DNA of 64,000 nt, taken from the NCBI RefSeq assembly GCF_028532725.1, contig NZ_JAQKGU010000001.1:372001-436000 (forward strand), given 5' to 3'. A program made the translations under genes and the position numbers. This document shows, piece after piece, positions 23,608-32,118 of this stretch. Origin of the DNA: Desulfovibrio sp. Fe33. GTDB lineage: Bacteria; Desulfobacterota; Desulfovibrionia; Desulfovibrionales; Desulfovibrionaceae. The notes beneath the pieces were generated by a model that was given only the letters and a program-made list of their open reading frames with translations, had not been told where the DNA came from and did no database searches. Position 1 is the stretch's first letter. Every line of letters begins with the position of its first letter.

Positions 23608-26211
23608 ATGCGGGGACGGAATCGCAGGGTATTGTCGTTGTCGTTCATCATGGTGGCGCTGGTGGCGGCGGTTTCCATATACGGCACAAGACTTATGTTT
23701 CATACGGCCATGGAGGAGGAAGGGGTCAGGCTTCAGGATGTGGTGCGAAGCCAGGTCGCCCTTGCCGTCGAGATGTGCCGAATGCCCCATGCCGGGGGGG
23801 ATTCAGGCGGTTCCGGCGTCACTCGCGAGGCGATTCTCGACCGCTTGGCGCACGCCCAGCGCAGGCTCGGAATGGAGAGCCGGTCGGGCGAATTCGCCGT
23901 GGCCCGGCTTGACGGCGGCAAGGTACGTTATCTGTTGGTCAACGGCAGGGGCGTGAGCGAATTCACCTCGGGCGCGGGCTTTTCCCCCGAAGCGCTCGGT
24001 GTGGAACCGATGATGCTGGCATTGTCCGGAAAGAGCGGAACCCTCGTGGGACCCGACCGCCAGGGGAGCGATGTCCTGTCCGCCTATGCACCCCTGCCTC
24101 TTGGCGGGGAACGCTTCGGCCTGGTGGCGCAGATCGATCTGGACGAAATCCGCGCGCCCTTCATTCGGGCCAACCTGAACGTCTTTTTCGTGGGCGTGGG
24201 CCTGACCGTGCTCGGCGTCTTTTTGTTTTTCAAGGTCAGCGAGCCGTTTATCCGGGACATCGAGGTGAGCGAGGAGAGTTATCGCGACCTGGTGGAAGGC
24301 GCGAACAACCTGATCCTGCGCATCAACGAGGAGGGTGAGATCACTTTCGCCAATTCCTTTGCCCGGGGTTTCCTGGTCGGGAAAGACGGCGAGCTCCTGG
24401 GGCGCAAGCTCATGCCTTTCTTCATGGTGGAGGCTGCGGGCGAAAGGCTGGAGGCGGTGGTGGAGCTCATCGGCGGCGAAGGCCGCCAGAACGAGATCCC
24501 CGTGCGCATGGCGGACGGACGGGACGGCTACGTTGCCTGGACGGTCAAGCTGGTCATGGACCAGGGCCGTCCCGCCGAGCTGCTGTGCATCGGCAACGAC
24601 GCCACCCGCATCCACAAGGCGAACAAGGCGCAGCGGGAGTCCGAGGAGCGCTTCCGCGGGCTGGCCAAGGCGTCCCCGGTGGCCATCATCATCACGGATA
24701 TCGCCGGGAACCTGCTGTACGCCAACGAGAAGATGCATGAAATGACCAGGGCCACCGAGGTCCAGTTGGCGGGCCAGGGATGGCTCAACAGCGTGCATCG
24801 CGAGGACCGCAAGCTGGTCTGGAAGCATTGGCTGGAACGGGTCGGCCCGGCCACGGACAAGGTCGAGCTGCGGCTCATGTCCGGCAACGGGGAATTCGTC
24901 TGGGCCCTGTGGCAGGTGGTCGAGATGGGCAATCTCAGGGGCGAGCCCTCCGGAAACATCCACACCTTCACCGACATCACGGAGATCAAGGAGACCCAGA
25001 TGGCCATGAGCCGCCTGACCGCGGCCATCGACCAGGCTGCCGAGATGATCGTCATGACCGACCTTGACGGGATCACGACCTACGTGAACCCTGCCTTCGA
25101 GGAAGTCTCCGGTTATTCGAGGGGGGAGGCCGTGGGGAGGACGTCGGGCCTTTTCCAGGGCGGGGAGCGAAACGGAAACGTTTCCTCCGGGACATGGGAG
25201 ACCATCACCGGCGGCAAGGTCTGGAAGGGGCGCATCGTCAACCGGCGCAAGAACGGCGAGCGGTACACCCTGGAATCCAGCGTCGGGCCTATCCGCAACC
25301 ATGCGGGCGAGCTTATCGGGTTCGTGGGCGTCGGGCGCGACATCACCGAACAGATGGCGGTGGAGTCGCAGCTTCGGCAGTCGCAGAAGCTCGAATCCAT
25401 CGGCGAACTGGCTGCGGGCATCGCCCACGAGATCAATACGCCGACCCAGTACGTGACCTCCAACCTGCAATTTCTGAGCGACGCCTTCAAGACCTATGCC
25501 GGGACCATCGAGCGGTGCCGCGAACTGGCGCACATGGTCTCCGCGCATCCGGACCTGTTTCCCGACGAAGCTTACCGCAAGCGGGCGGAGAGCGCCTTGG
25601 ACGAGGAGGAGATGGAATACCTGGCCGAAGACGTGCCGAACGCGCTGGAGGAGTCGTCGGCCGGACTCAAGCGCATCGCCGAGATCGTCCGGTCCATCCG
25701 GCAGCTCGCCCATCCCGGGGAGCTGACCAAGTCGTTTCACGATCTCAACGAGATCGTGCGCAACACCATCACGGTGTCCACCAACGAATGGAAGTATGTG
25801 GCGGGCATGAAGTTCGTTCCGGACGAGTCGCTCGCCCCGGTGTTCTGCCTCAAGGGCGAGGTCGCCCAGGTGGTCCTGAACCTCATCGTCAATGCGGCCC
25901 ATGCCATCGAAGCCAAGATCGCCGGAGCCGACAGGCAGGGAACCATTTCCATCCGCACCTTCGCGGAAGGGGAATCCGCCGTGCTTGAGATCAGGGACAC
26001 GGGAACGGGCATGTCGGCGGAAGTCGCTGCCAAGGCGTTCGACCCGTTCTTCACCACCAAGGAGGTGGGCAAGGGCACGGGCCAGGGGCTGGCCATCGCC
26101 CGCAGCGTGGTGGTCGGTATGCACGGCGGGTCCATCGAGATCGACACGGCCGAGGGCGAAGGGGCCACCTTCACGGTCCGCCTGCCCTTCGAGGAGCCTC
26201 CCGCCGGGTAA
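23608..26211 (+). CDS. Membrane sensor histidine kinase with three PAS domains
   Basis: 867 aa from ATG 23608, which has GGAGG 7 bp upstream; an in-frame ATG 54 bp earlier has none. Two membrane helices (about 8-28 and 192-212) bracket a periplasmic sensor region. PAS domains begin near 225 (VEGANNLILRINEEGE), 350 (RGLAKASPVAIIITD) and 475 (QAAEMIVMTDLDG). The phosphoacceptor is in ELAAGIAHEINTPTQYV (His near 605) and the ATPase domain carries NLIVNAAHAIEA, DTGTGM and GTGQGLAIARSV. It converges on two response-regulator genes, which are plausible partners. Confidence 0.92.
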   Translation: MRGRNRRVLSLSFIMVALVAAVSIYGTRLMFHTAMEEEGVRLQDVVRSQVALAVEMCRMPHAGGDSGGSGVTREAILDRLAHAQRRLGMESRSGEFAVARLDGGKVRYLLVNGRGVSEFTSGAGFSPEALGVEPMMLALSGKSGTLVGPDRQGSDVLSAYAPLPLGGERFGLVAQIDLDEIRAPFIRANLNVFFVGVGLTVLGVFLFFKVSEPFIRDIEVSEESYRDLVEGANNLILRINEEGEITFANSFARGFLVGKDGELLGRKLMPFFMVEAAGERLEAVVELIGGEGRQNEIPVRMADGRDGYVAWTVKLVMDQGRPAELLCIGNDATRIHKANKAQRESEERFRGLAKASPVAIIITDIAGNLLYANEKMHEMTRATEVQLAGQGWLNSVHREDRKLVWKHWLERVGPATDKVELRLMSGNGEFVWALWQVVEMGNLRGEPSGNIHTFTDITEIKETQMAMSRLTAAIDQAAEMIVMTDLDGITTYVNPAFEEVSGYSRGEAVGRTSGLFQGGERNGNVSSGTWETITGGKVWKGRIVNRRKNGERYTLESSVGPIRNHAGELIGFVGVGRDITEQMAVESQLRQSQKLESIGELAAGIAHEINTPTQYVTSNLQFLSDAFKTYAGTIERCRELAHMVSAHPDLFPDEAYRKRAESALDEEEMEYLAEDVPNALEESSAGLKRIAEIVRSIRQLAHPGELTKSFHDLNEIVRNTITVSTNEWKYVAGMKFVPDESLAPVFCLKGEVAQVVLNLIVNAAHAIEAKIAGADRQGTISIRTFAEGESAVLEIRDTGTGMSAEVAAKAFDPFFTTKEVGKGTGQGLAIARSVVVGMHGGSIEIDTAEGEGATFTVRLPFEEPPAG

Positions 26212-26249
26212 CGCCGTTCTTCCCCCGCGCGTTCAACCGGCCTTCGCCG

Positions 26250-27398
26250 TCAGTTCAGGGTCTCCGGCACGAGCACCGTGAATTCCTCGGGGATGCCGAC
26301 CGTGTGCGCGAACATGTGCATCCGGTCGATCTTGTCCTTGGTCAGCTCCACGCTCTTGCGGAGGAGCAGGGCTCCCTGGTTGGAGGACACGTCTTCGTGC
26401 AGCACCATGCCGGGGGTGAGCCCTGCGAGCGGGAGGGTGCGGATGGCGTAGCGCGCCTCCACTCCGAGCATTCCTTCCAGGTAGTACATGAGTTCCGGGT
26501 CGTAGGCGTCCAGGTCCCTTTCCATGCTGAGAAATGCCTTTTGCGGGGTCTTTTCGCGCTGCCGGGCCAGGTCGTAGTCGAGCGAAATCTTGAGGATGCG
26601 CCCGCCCAACGGGATGTCGTCCTCCTTGACTCCGTCCCGGGGGGTGCCCGATCCGTCGTATCCCTTGAGCTGGTAGGCGATCATGTCGGCGATGGCTTGC
26701 AGGCGGGGCAGTTTGGCGACCAGGCTCTGGGCCACGCCCGGGTGCATTTCCCACAACTGCGTCTGTTCGGGCGAAAGTTTGCCGCCCTTTTGCAGGACTT
26801 CCAGGGTGCCGGGCGGCAGGATGAGCGTGCCGAGCTGGCAGAGCATGGCCGCGATGTCGTATCGCCAGAGGTCCTTGACCCCTTTCTGTTCGGCGAAATA
26901 GCGCACGTATCTGCGTACCCGGTTGATGCGTTCTCCCGCTTCGGGCGTGACCAGGGAGGTTATCTCGCCGAGCAGGTCCACGCTGCCTTTGAGCGTCTTT
27001 TCGAGCAGGATCCGCTTGGCCGTGACCAGTTCGTGCTGGTGGACCGCGTCGGCCACGTTGCCCAGCAGGCCGTCGCGCTCGCACGGCTTGGTCAGGAAAC
27101 GGTAGACGTTGCCGTCGTTGACCGCGCGGATGGCGCTGTCCAGGTCGGCATATCCGGTGAGCATGAGCCTGGTGGTGTCCGGGGTGAGCTCCTTCAGTCT
27201 GCTGAGGAATTCGATGCCGTTCATGCCGGGCATCCTGTAGTCCGAGATGGCCGCCGCATAGGGCTTGGCCTTGTCGATGGTCTTCAGCGCTTCGGCAGGA
27301 TCGGAATGGACGTCTATTTCATAGAGATCCCGCAACTGGCGGCGCAGGGCCGAGAGGACCTTGGGTTCATCGTCGACGAGGAGAATTCTCGGTTTCAT
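26250..27398 (-). CDS. Response regulator with degenerate HD-GYP-like output domain
   Basis: 382 aa. The receiver domain is complete (LLVDDEPKV, phospho-Asp in AAISDYRMPGMNG near residue 53, Thr in LMLTGYAD, Lys in LTKPCE). The second half follows the HD-GYP layout, but key residues are gone: the HD pair is replaced in YDIAAMLCQLG (canonical LLHDIG), and the HHE motif in MIAYQLKGYDGSGTP (canonical HHE-x2-DGSGYP). Metal binding and cyclic di-GMP hydrolysis are therefore unlikely. It probably acts as a binding or protein-interaction module. It starts 2 bp after the stop codon of the HDOD regulator, so they form an operon. Confidence 0.88.
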   Translation of the reverse strand: MKPRILLVDDEPKVLSALRRQLRDLYEIDVHSDPAEALKTIDKAKPYAAAISDYRMPGMNGIEFLSRLKELTPDTTRLMLTGYADLDSAIRAVNDGNVYRFLTKPCERDGLLGNVADAVHQHELVTAKRILLEKTLKGSVDLLGEITSLVTPEAGERINRVRRYVRYFAEQKGVKDLWRYDIAAMLCQLGTLILPPGTLEVLQKGGKLSPEQTQLWEMHPGVAQSLVAKLPRLQAIADMIAYQLKGYDGSGTPRDGVKEDDIPLGGRILKISLDYDLARQREKTPQKAFLSMERDLDAYDPELMYYLEGMLGVEARYAIRTLPLAGLTPGMVLHEDVSSNQGALLLRKSVELTKDKIDRMHMFAHTVGIPEEFTVLVPETLN

Positions 27399-27400
27399 GG

Positions 27401-28654
27401 CTACTCCCTGTCCAGGATCTCGCCGAGAACGCTCTCGTCTGCGAGGTTGAAGTCGTCGATGGTCCGCCAGCGGTCCGCGACGTAGTCCAGCCAGAGGTGC
27501 AGCCGCTTCTCATCGAACATATCCGGGGCCGCGGCTTTGCATATCCTGATCCGGGAGTAGTCCTTGTGGAAGACCACGCAGTGGTGGTCGATGGCGTCGG
27601 CCGCGGTGACCACGTTGGGGATGTAGCCGTCGGAGGGCCTGTGGCCGTGGTGGTAGCCTATGGCGTGGACCACGTCGTCGGCCATGCCCCACAATCCCAT
27701 GAGGTAGGCGCCCATCTCCGCGTGGGTGGTGCCGAATATGTCGCGCTCGATGTCGCAGACCGGGCCGCCGTTTTTCCGGACCGAATCCAGGACCAGCGCG
27801 TATTTTTCGGGGAAATAGTTTATCAGGATGAGTTTGCCCACGTCATGCAGCAGCCCGGCCATGCGGCAGTTGGCGATGACGTTCTTGTCGGCCTTGTCGC
27901 ACTCTGCGATGAGCCTCGCGATGTTCGCCACCCTGAAGCAGTGTTCCCAGAGCATGTTCAGCTTGAGGCCGGACAGGGCGTGAGCGTCGAAGGTGGTGAA
28001 CAGGTGCGTGGACAGGATGAGGGCCTTGATGGTTTCAAGCCCCAGCATGGTGATGGCCTTGTGCATGGAGTCGATGTGGGTCGGCAGCCCGAAGAAAGGC
28101 GAGTTGACCAGCTTGAGAATCTTGGCCATGAGCCCCACGTCGCGGGTGATGGAGGCGGCGATACGGTCTATGGACGGCTCGGGCTTGGATAGCTCGTCGC
28201 GGATTTCCTGGAATATCTTGGGGATGACCGGGAGGGCCTCGATTTCCGTGACCAGGTTGAGCATCTTGCGGTCGGTCAGGACCTCCTTGGAGCGCAGGGC
28301 GCCCTCAATGCGGGCTATGAGGACGTCGGCGGTGCACGGCTTGGAAATATACTGGTGCACGGAGCGGATGGAGCGGATGACCTCGTTGAGGTCCACCTGG
28401 CCGGACAGGGCGATGCGGATGGTGCCGGGGTAAAGGTCCTTCACACGGGTCAGGAGCTCGGCTCCGTCCATGCCAGGCATCTTGATGTCGGAGACGATGA
28501 CGTCGAAGGGGGCCTTTTCCAGGACCTCCAACGCGGCCGGGCTTGAGTTGACCAGCGTCATGTCCCAGTCGTTTCGCTTGTTCCGCAACATGCGTCGCAG
28601 CGCGGCGAGGACGTTGTCCTCGTCGTCCACGAAGAGCAGTCGTATCTTTGTCAT
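27401..28654 (-). CDS. Response regulator with HDOD output domain
   Basis: 417 aa from ATG 28654. The receiver domain has LFVDDEDNV, phospho-Asp in [13 protein letters not shown] near residue 56, and YISKPC. The HDOD domain begins near 140 ([50 protein letters not shown]) and keeps the HD pair in [16 protein letters not shown] proteins act as signalling scaffolds in motility and stress responses, usually without known catalysis. It is first in a two-gene operon with the degenerate HD-GYP regulator, facing the PAS kinase at 23608. Confidence 0.92.
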   Translation of the reverse strand: MTKIRLLFVDDEDNVLAALRRMLRNKRNDWDMTLVNSSPAALEVLEKAPFDVIVSDIKMPGMDGAELLTRVKDLYPGTIRIALSGQVDLNEVIRSIRSVHQYISKPCTADVLIARIEGALRSKEVLTDRKMLNLVTEIEALPVIPKIFQEIRDELSKPEPSIDRIAASITRDVGLMAKILKLVNSPFFGLPTHIDSMHKAITMLGLETIKALILSTHLFTTFDAHALSGLKLNMLWEHCFRVANIARLIAECDKADKNVIANCRMAGLLHDVGKLILINYFPEKYALVLDSVRKNGGPVCDIERDIFGTTHAEMGAYLMGLWGMADDVVHAIGYHHGHRPSDGYIPNVVTAADAIDHHCVVFHKDYSRIRICKAAAPDMFDEKRLHLWLDYVADRWRTIDDFNLADESVLGEILDRE

Positions 28655-28817
28655 TGCGTGGCGATCCTTGTTCTGGTGCGGGCTTCCCTCCTGGGAGGAA
28701 TGCATGTTTTCAATACACCGTAAACGAATTCACGCGGACGGAGAATTATAAGATGCCCCGAAAGACGGGGAAAAGAGCTGGGAAGCGGAGGCTGTGAAAG
28801 CGGGACCGGGAGCCGGG

Positions 28818-29972
28818 TCAGCTCTCGGAGCCTGCGCGAATTTGGCCGGAAACCAGTTGGGACAGGCCCAGGGAGACCAGGGAAAGCCCCACGGCCACCA
28901 GGAAGACCAGCCTGTAGTCGGCCAGCCAGATGAGGCCGCCTGTGATCGGCACGGCCACGGCGGCGATGTGGTTGATGGTGAAGCCCACGGCCATGCCCGA
29001 GGCGATGTCCTGCGGGTCCGCGATCTTCTGGTAGAAGGTTTTGATGGCGATGGCGAAGTTGAAGACGATGTTGTCCAGGATATAGAGGACCCCCGCCAGG
29101 ATTGCGCTGTCGGTGAGGGCGTAGCCCAGGAAAACGAAGGTCAGGACGGTGTATTCCACGGTCAGCACAGCGCGTTCGCCGTATTTGTTGATGGACCGCC
29201 CGATGATCGGGTTGGCGAAGTAGTTGATGATGTTGTTGCAGACGAACAGGATGGTGATCTGCTTGATGGAGTAGCCGAACTTGGAGACCAGCAGGAACAC
29301 GGCGAAAGCCACGAATATCTGCCGCCGCGCGCCGCTCAGGAAGGTCAGGGCGTAGAAGAGCCAGTATCTCGGGCGGAAGGTCATCTTCTTGAGCTGGGGA
29401 GGCAGGTCGGGGCGGGAGGGGTCGCGCGTCAGCGCCCACAGCCCGGCGAAAACCGCCACACCGCCGAGCAGGGCGAACATCTCGGTATAGCCCAGCGCCT
29501 TGGCCAGGAAGTAGATGACCGCGCCCACGGTGATGTTGGTCAGGGCGGTGATGCTTCTGAGCCGGGCCATGACCACGGGGGCCTCGGTCCTGTCGAAGTA
29601 TTGCAGGGTCAGGGACTGGTTCATGGTCTCGTAGTAGTGGAAGCCGAAACTCATGACCAGGGTGGTGAAGACCAGGCCCGCCAGCGAGGGCAGAAGTCCC
29701 GTCATGGCCACGCCCAGGCCGAGCACGATCACGGACAGGGCGGCCAGCCGGTGTTCGGAGATGAACAGTATCATGTAGATGGCCAGCAGGGCCAGGAAAC
29801 CGGGCACCTCGCGCACGGACTGAACCACGCCCATGCCCAGGCCGTCCAGCCCGGCGGCCTCCACTGCGAAGTTGTTGAGCAGGGTGCGCCAGCCCTGGAA
29901 GGCCGCGCCGGAGCAGATGACCAGAACCAGGAGGAAGAGGTACATCCGGCGTTTTTTGTATGCGTCTGTCAT
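28818..29972 (-). CDS. Major facilitator superfamily transporter
   Basis: 384 aa from ATG 29972. About ten to twelve hydrophobic helices are visible, with a cytoplasmic loop near residue 190 (RDPSRPDLPPQLKKMTFRPRYW). It has no classical sugar or drug-efflux signature. The direction and substrate are unknown. It is divergent from the DUF523 gene at 30048 and separated by 163 bp from the HDOD regulator, with only a weak 5-bp hairpin (28756-28770) in between. Confidence 0.8.
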   Translation of the reverse strand: MTDAYKKRRMYLFLLVLVICSGAAFQGWRTLLNNFAVEAAGLDGLGMGVVQSVREVPGFLALLAIYMILFISEHRLAALSVIVLGLGVAMTGLLPSLAGLVFTTLVMSFGFHYYETMNQSLTLQYFDRTEAPVVMARLRSITALTNITVGAVIYFLAKALGYTEMFALLGGVAVFAGLWALTRDPSRPDLPPQLKKMTFRPRYWLFYALTFLSGARRQIFVAFAVFLLVSKFGYSIKQITILFVCNNIINYFANPIIGRSINKYGERAVLTVEYTVLTFVFLGYALTDSAILAGVLYILDNIVFNFAIAIKTFYQKIADPQDIASGMAVGFTINHIAAVAVPITGGLIWLADYRLVFLVAVGLSLVSLGLSQLVSGQIRAGSES

Positions 29973-30047
29973 GGAAGCGGGTCCTCGGTTACGGAGAGTG
30001 AGACAATAGGTCTTTGACCCGGTAAAGATCAAGTGTAGAGTCGGCCC

Positions 30048-30479
30048 ATGAAAGACGCACCCATCATCGTGTCCGCCTGCCTGGCGGGCATCTATTGCCG
30101 ATACAATGGCGAGGCCGAACCGTTCGAGCCTGTTGTGGACCTGATTCGCCAAGGCCGGGCCATCCCGTTTTGCCCTGAGGCCTTCGGCGGCCTGCCCACC
30201 CCCCGCCGCCCGTGCGAGATTCTCGGCGATAAGGTGGTGGACGCCGACGGCGTGGACCGTACCGCCGAATTCCGGCGCGGGGCCGAGGAAGGACTTCGCC
30301 TGGCGAAGCTCGCGGGCTGCCGCGAGGCCGTGCTCAAGGCGCGTTCCCCGTCCTGCGGCTCGGGCGTGATTTATGACGGCTCCTTCACTTCCACGCGCGT
30401 TCCGGGCGACGGATTCTTTGCCCGGCTGCTCAAGGAAAACGGCATCGCCGTGCGCACCGAGGAGGACCTGGCGGAGTGA
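30048..30479 (+). CDS. DUF523 family protein
   Basis: 143 aa. The DUF523 pattern is evident: IIVSACLAGIYCRYNGEAEP at the start, FCPEAFGGLPTPRRPCEI near residue 41, and LKARSPSCGSGVIYDGSF near 95. The conserved Cys residues suggest metal or iron-sulfur binding; some relatives are linked to sulfur chemistry, but the function is unknown. The stop codon overlaps the GTG start of the next gene (GTGA), so the two are translationally coupled. Confidence 0.88.
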   Translation: MKDAPIIVSACLAGIYCRYNGEAEPFEPVVDLIRQGRAIPFCPEAFGGLPTPRRPCEILGDKVVDADGVDRTAEFRRGAEEGLRLAKLAGCREAVLKARSPSCGSGVIYDGSFTSTRVPGDGFFARLLKENGIAVRTEEDLAE

Positions 30480-31195
30480 GCGGACGCACGGAATTCGCCG
30501 GGCTGCCCCTGACCGTCAAGGCCAACCCGCGCGCCCGGCGGGTGCTGGTGAAGCTGGTGCCAGGCCGGGGTTTGGAGGTGGTCACGCCGAAACGGTTCGA
30601 CAAAACCCTGGTGGCGGACATCCTAGAGGAGAAACGGTCGTGGATCGAGCGCACCCGGGACCGCATGACCGCCGCCGGAACCGATCTTACCGGCGAACCG
30701 CCGGAGCCGCCGGAAATCATCGAATACCGCGCCGTGGACAGGGTTGTCCGGGTGGATTACCTGGACCGGCCCGGCAAGGTCCGGGTCACGGAGAATGCTG
30801 CCCGGTTGTTGGTGTCCGGTCCGGTTGCGGAAAGGGACGCGGTCGTCGCGGCCCTGTGCCGCCATACGGTGAGGAAAGCGCGTGAAGCGCTTCTGCCGTG
30901 GCTCGACCGGGTCAGCCGCAAGACCGGACTGACCTACGCCGCCCTGCGCGTGCGCAGCCAGAAGACCCGTTGGGGGAGCTGCTCGTCGCGGGGAACCATC
31001 TCTCTCAACGCCAAGCTGCTGTTCCTGCCCCCGGAGCTGGTGGACCATCTGCTGCTCCATGAGCTTTGCCACACCCGCCACCTGAATCACTCCGAAGCAT
31101 ACTGGGCCTTCGTGGCCGGTTTCGAGCCGGATTATCGGCGGCTTGAGGGCGAGGTCGGCCGGGGAGGTCGGTTCGTGCCCCCCTGGTTCGTCTGA
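30476..31195 (+). CDS. YgjP-like M48-type metal-dependent hydrolase (DUF45)
   Basis: 239 aa, starting with GTG 30476 inside the stop of the previous gene. The C-terminal half has the DUF45 marks RSQKTRWGSCSSRGTISLNAKLLFLPPELVDHLLLHELCHTRHLNHSEAYW in order; the zinc motif is HELCH followed by a third His. The N-terminal half is the usual beta-rich region of the family. Such proteins resemble zinc peptidases, but substrates are not established. Confidence 0.92.
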   Translation: MSGRTEFAGLPLTVKANPRARRVLVKLVPGRGLEVVTPKRFDKTLVADILEEKRSWIERTRDRMTAAGTDLTGEPPEPPEIIEYRAVDRVVRVDYLDRPGKVRVTENAARLLVSGPVAERDAVVAALCRHTVRKAREALLPWLDRVSRKTGLTYAALRVRSQKTRWGSCSSRGTISLNAKLLFLPPELVDHLLLHELCHTRHLNHSEAYWAFVAGFEPDYRRLEGEVGRGGRFVPPWFV

Positions 31196-31253
31196 TCCGG
31201 CCGCGGCGATATCTTTTCAAATCAGGGAAGCCTCCACGGCAGGGGGCGTCGCA

Positions 31254-32048
31254 TCAGGACGCCGTGTTCGATCCTTGGGCCAGCATGTCCAGGAGTTCAT
31301 CCGCCAGTTTGTCCACCTGGGCGGTCTCGGGGAGGCCGAGGACCGAGGCGTCGGTCATCTGCCGCTCCATCAGGCCGGGCAGGGGCGGGATGGATACGAG
31401 TCGCTCGGGCAGCCCGTCCAGTGCCGGGGGAGTGCCGCCCATGTGGCGGTTGAGGGCCAGGACCTGATTGTCGAGGCCGAGGTCGCGCGCCATGCGGCCT
31501 ACCTCCGCGCCGGTCTGGAGGCTGCGCATACTGGGCTCGGAGACCACGACCAATCCGTCCACATGGGCTACCGTTCCCCTGCCGAGATGTTCCACTCCGG
31601 CTTCCAGATCCACCAGCACCCAGGCGTCGCGGTCCATGACCACATGGGCGAGAAGCGCCTTGAGCAGTGCGTTGGCGTCGCAGGCGCAGCCGCCGCCCGC
31701 GTTGGTCACGGCTCCCATGACCAGCAGCCGTTTGCGGCCCGGTGCGATGCCGGGTTCCGCCGGTCCGGCGATGGGAATATCCACGGCCAGGGATTCCGGC
31801 AGGTCGCCCACGTCCGGGTTGAGGTCCAGGAAGCCGCCCGCGTGGATTCGCTCGCGGATAAGGTCGCCGCGCCGGATGAGCGGGACCGGAAGCTCCTCAG
31901 GGGAAAGTCCGGAAGCCTGCCCCAGGGAAAGGGCCGTGTCCGCGTCCACCATCCAGACGTCCTTGCCGTTTCGGGCCAGCCGGTCGGCCAGCCATGCGGT
32001 CAACGAAGTCTTGCCCACGCCGCCCTTGCCCGCCATGGCTATCTTCAT
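31254..32048 (-). CDS. cooC: CO dehydrogenase maturation ATPase CooC
   Basis: 264 aa. The deviant Walker A GKGGVGKT lies at residues 7-14 and MVDADTALSLGQASGL contains the ATPase Asp. GGGCACDAN near residue 118 provides the Cys-x-Cys pair that binds nickel or zinc at the dimer interface. CooC inserts nickel into the C-cluster of CooS using ATP. It lies 70 bp downstream of cooS on the same strand, as in many CO-oxidising bacteria and sulfate reducers. Confidence 0.96.
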   Translation of the reverse strand: MKIAMAGKGGVGKTSLTAWLADRLARNGKDVWMVDADTALSLGQASGLSPEELPVPLIRRGDLIRERIHAGGFLDLNPDVGDLPESLAVDIPIAGPAEPGIAPGRKRLLVMGAVTNAGGGCACDANALLKALLAHVVMDRDAWVLVDLEAGVEHLGRGTVAHVDGLVVVSEPSMRSLQTGAEVGRMARDLGLDNQVLALNRHMGGTPPALDGLPERLVSIPPLPGLMERQMTDASVLGLPETAQVDKLADELLDMLAQGSNTAS

Positions 32049-32118
32049 GCAATCGCTCCTGGTTGATTCTTATGATGTGGGGAGACCCCTTTCGAGGTCT
32101 CCCCGGCCAAGGGAAAGC

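Noticed and set aside
23803-26124. A 773-codon open frame on the minus strand
   Set aside because: It is antisense to the triple-PAS kinase, which has intact H-box and ATPase motifs.
30476-31195. SprT-type or M48 peptidase as an active protease call
   Set aside because: The HELCH motif is real, but DUF45 proteins have no established peptidase activity, so only the family was named.
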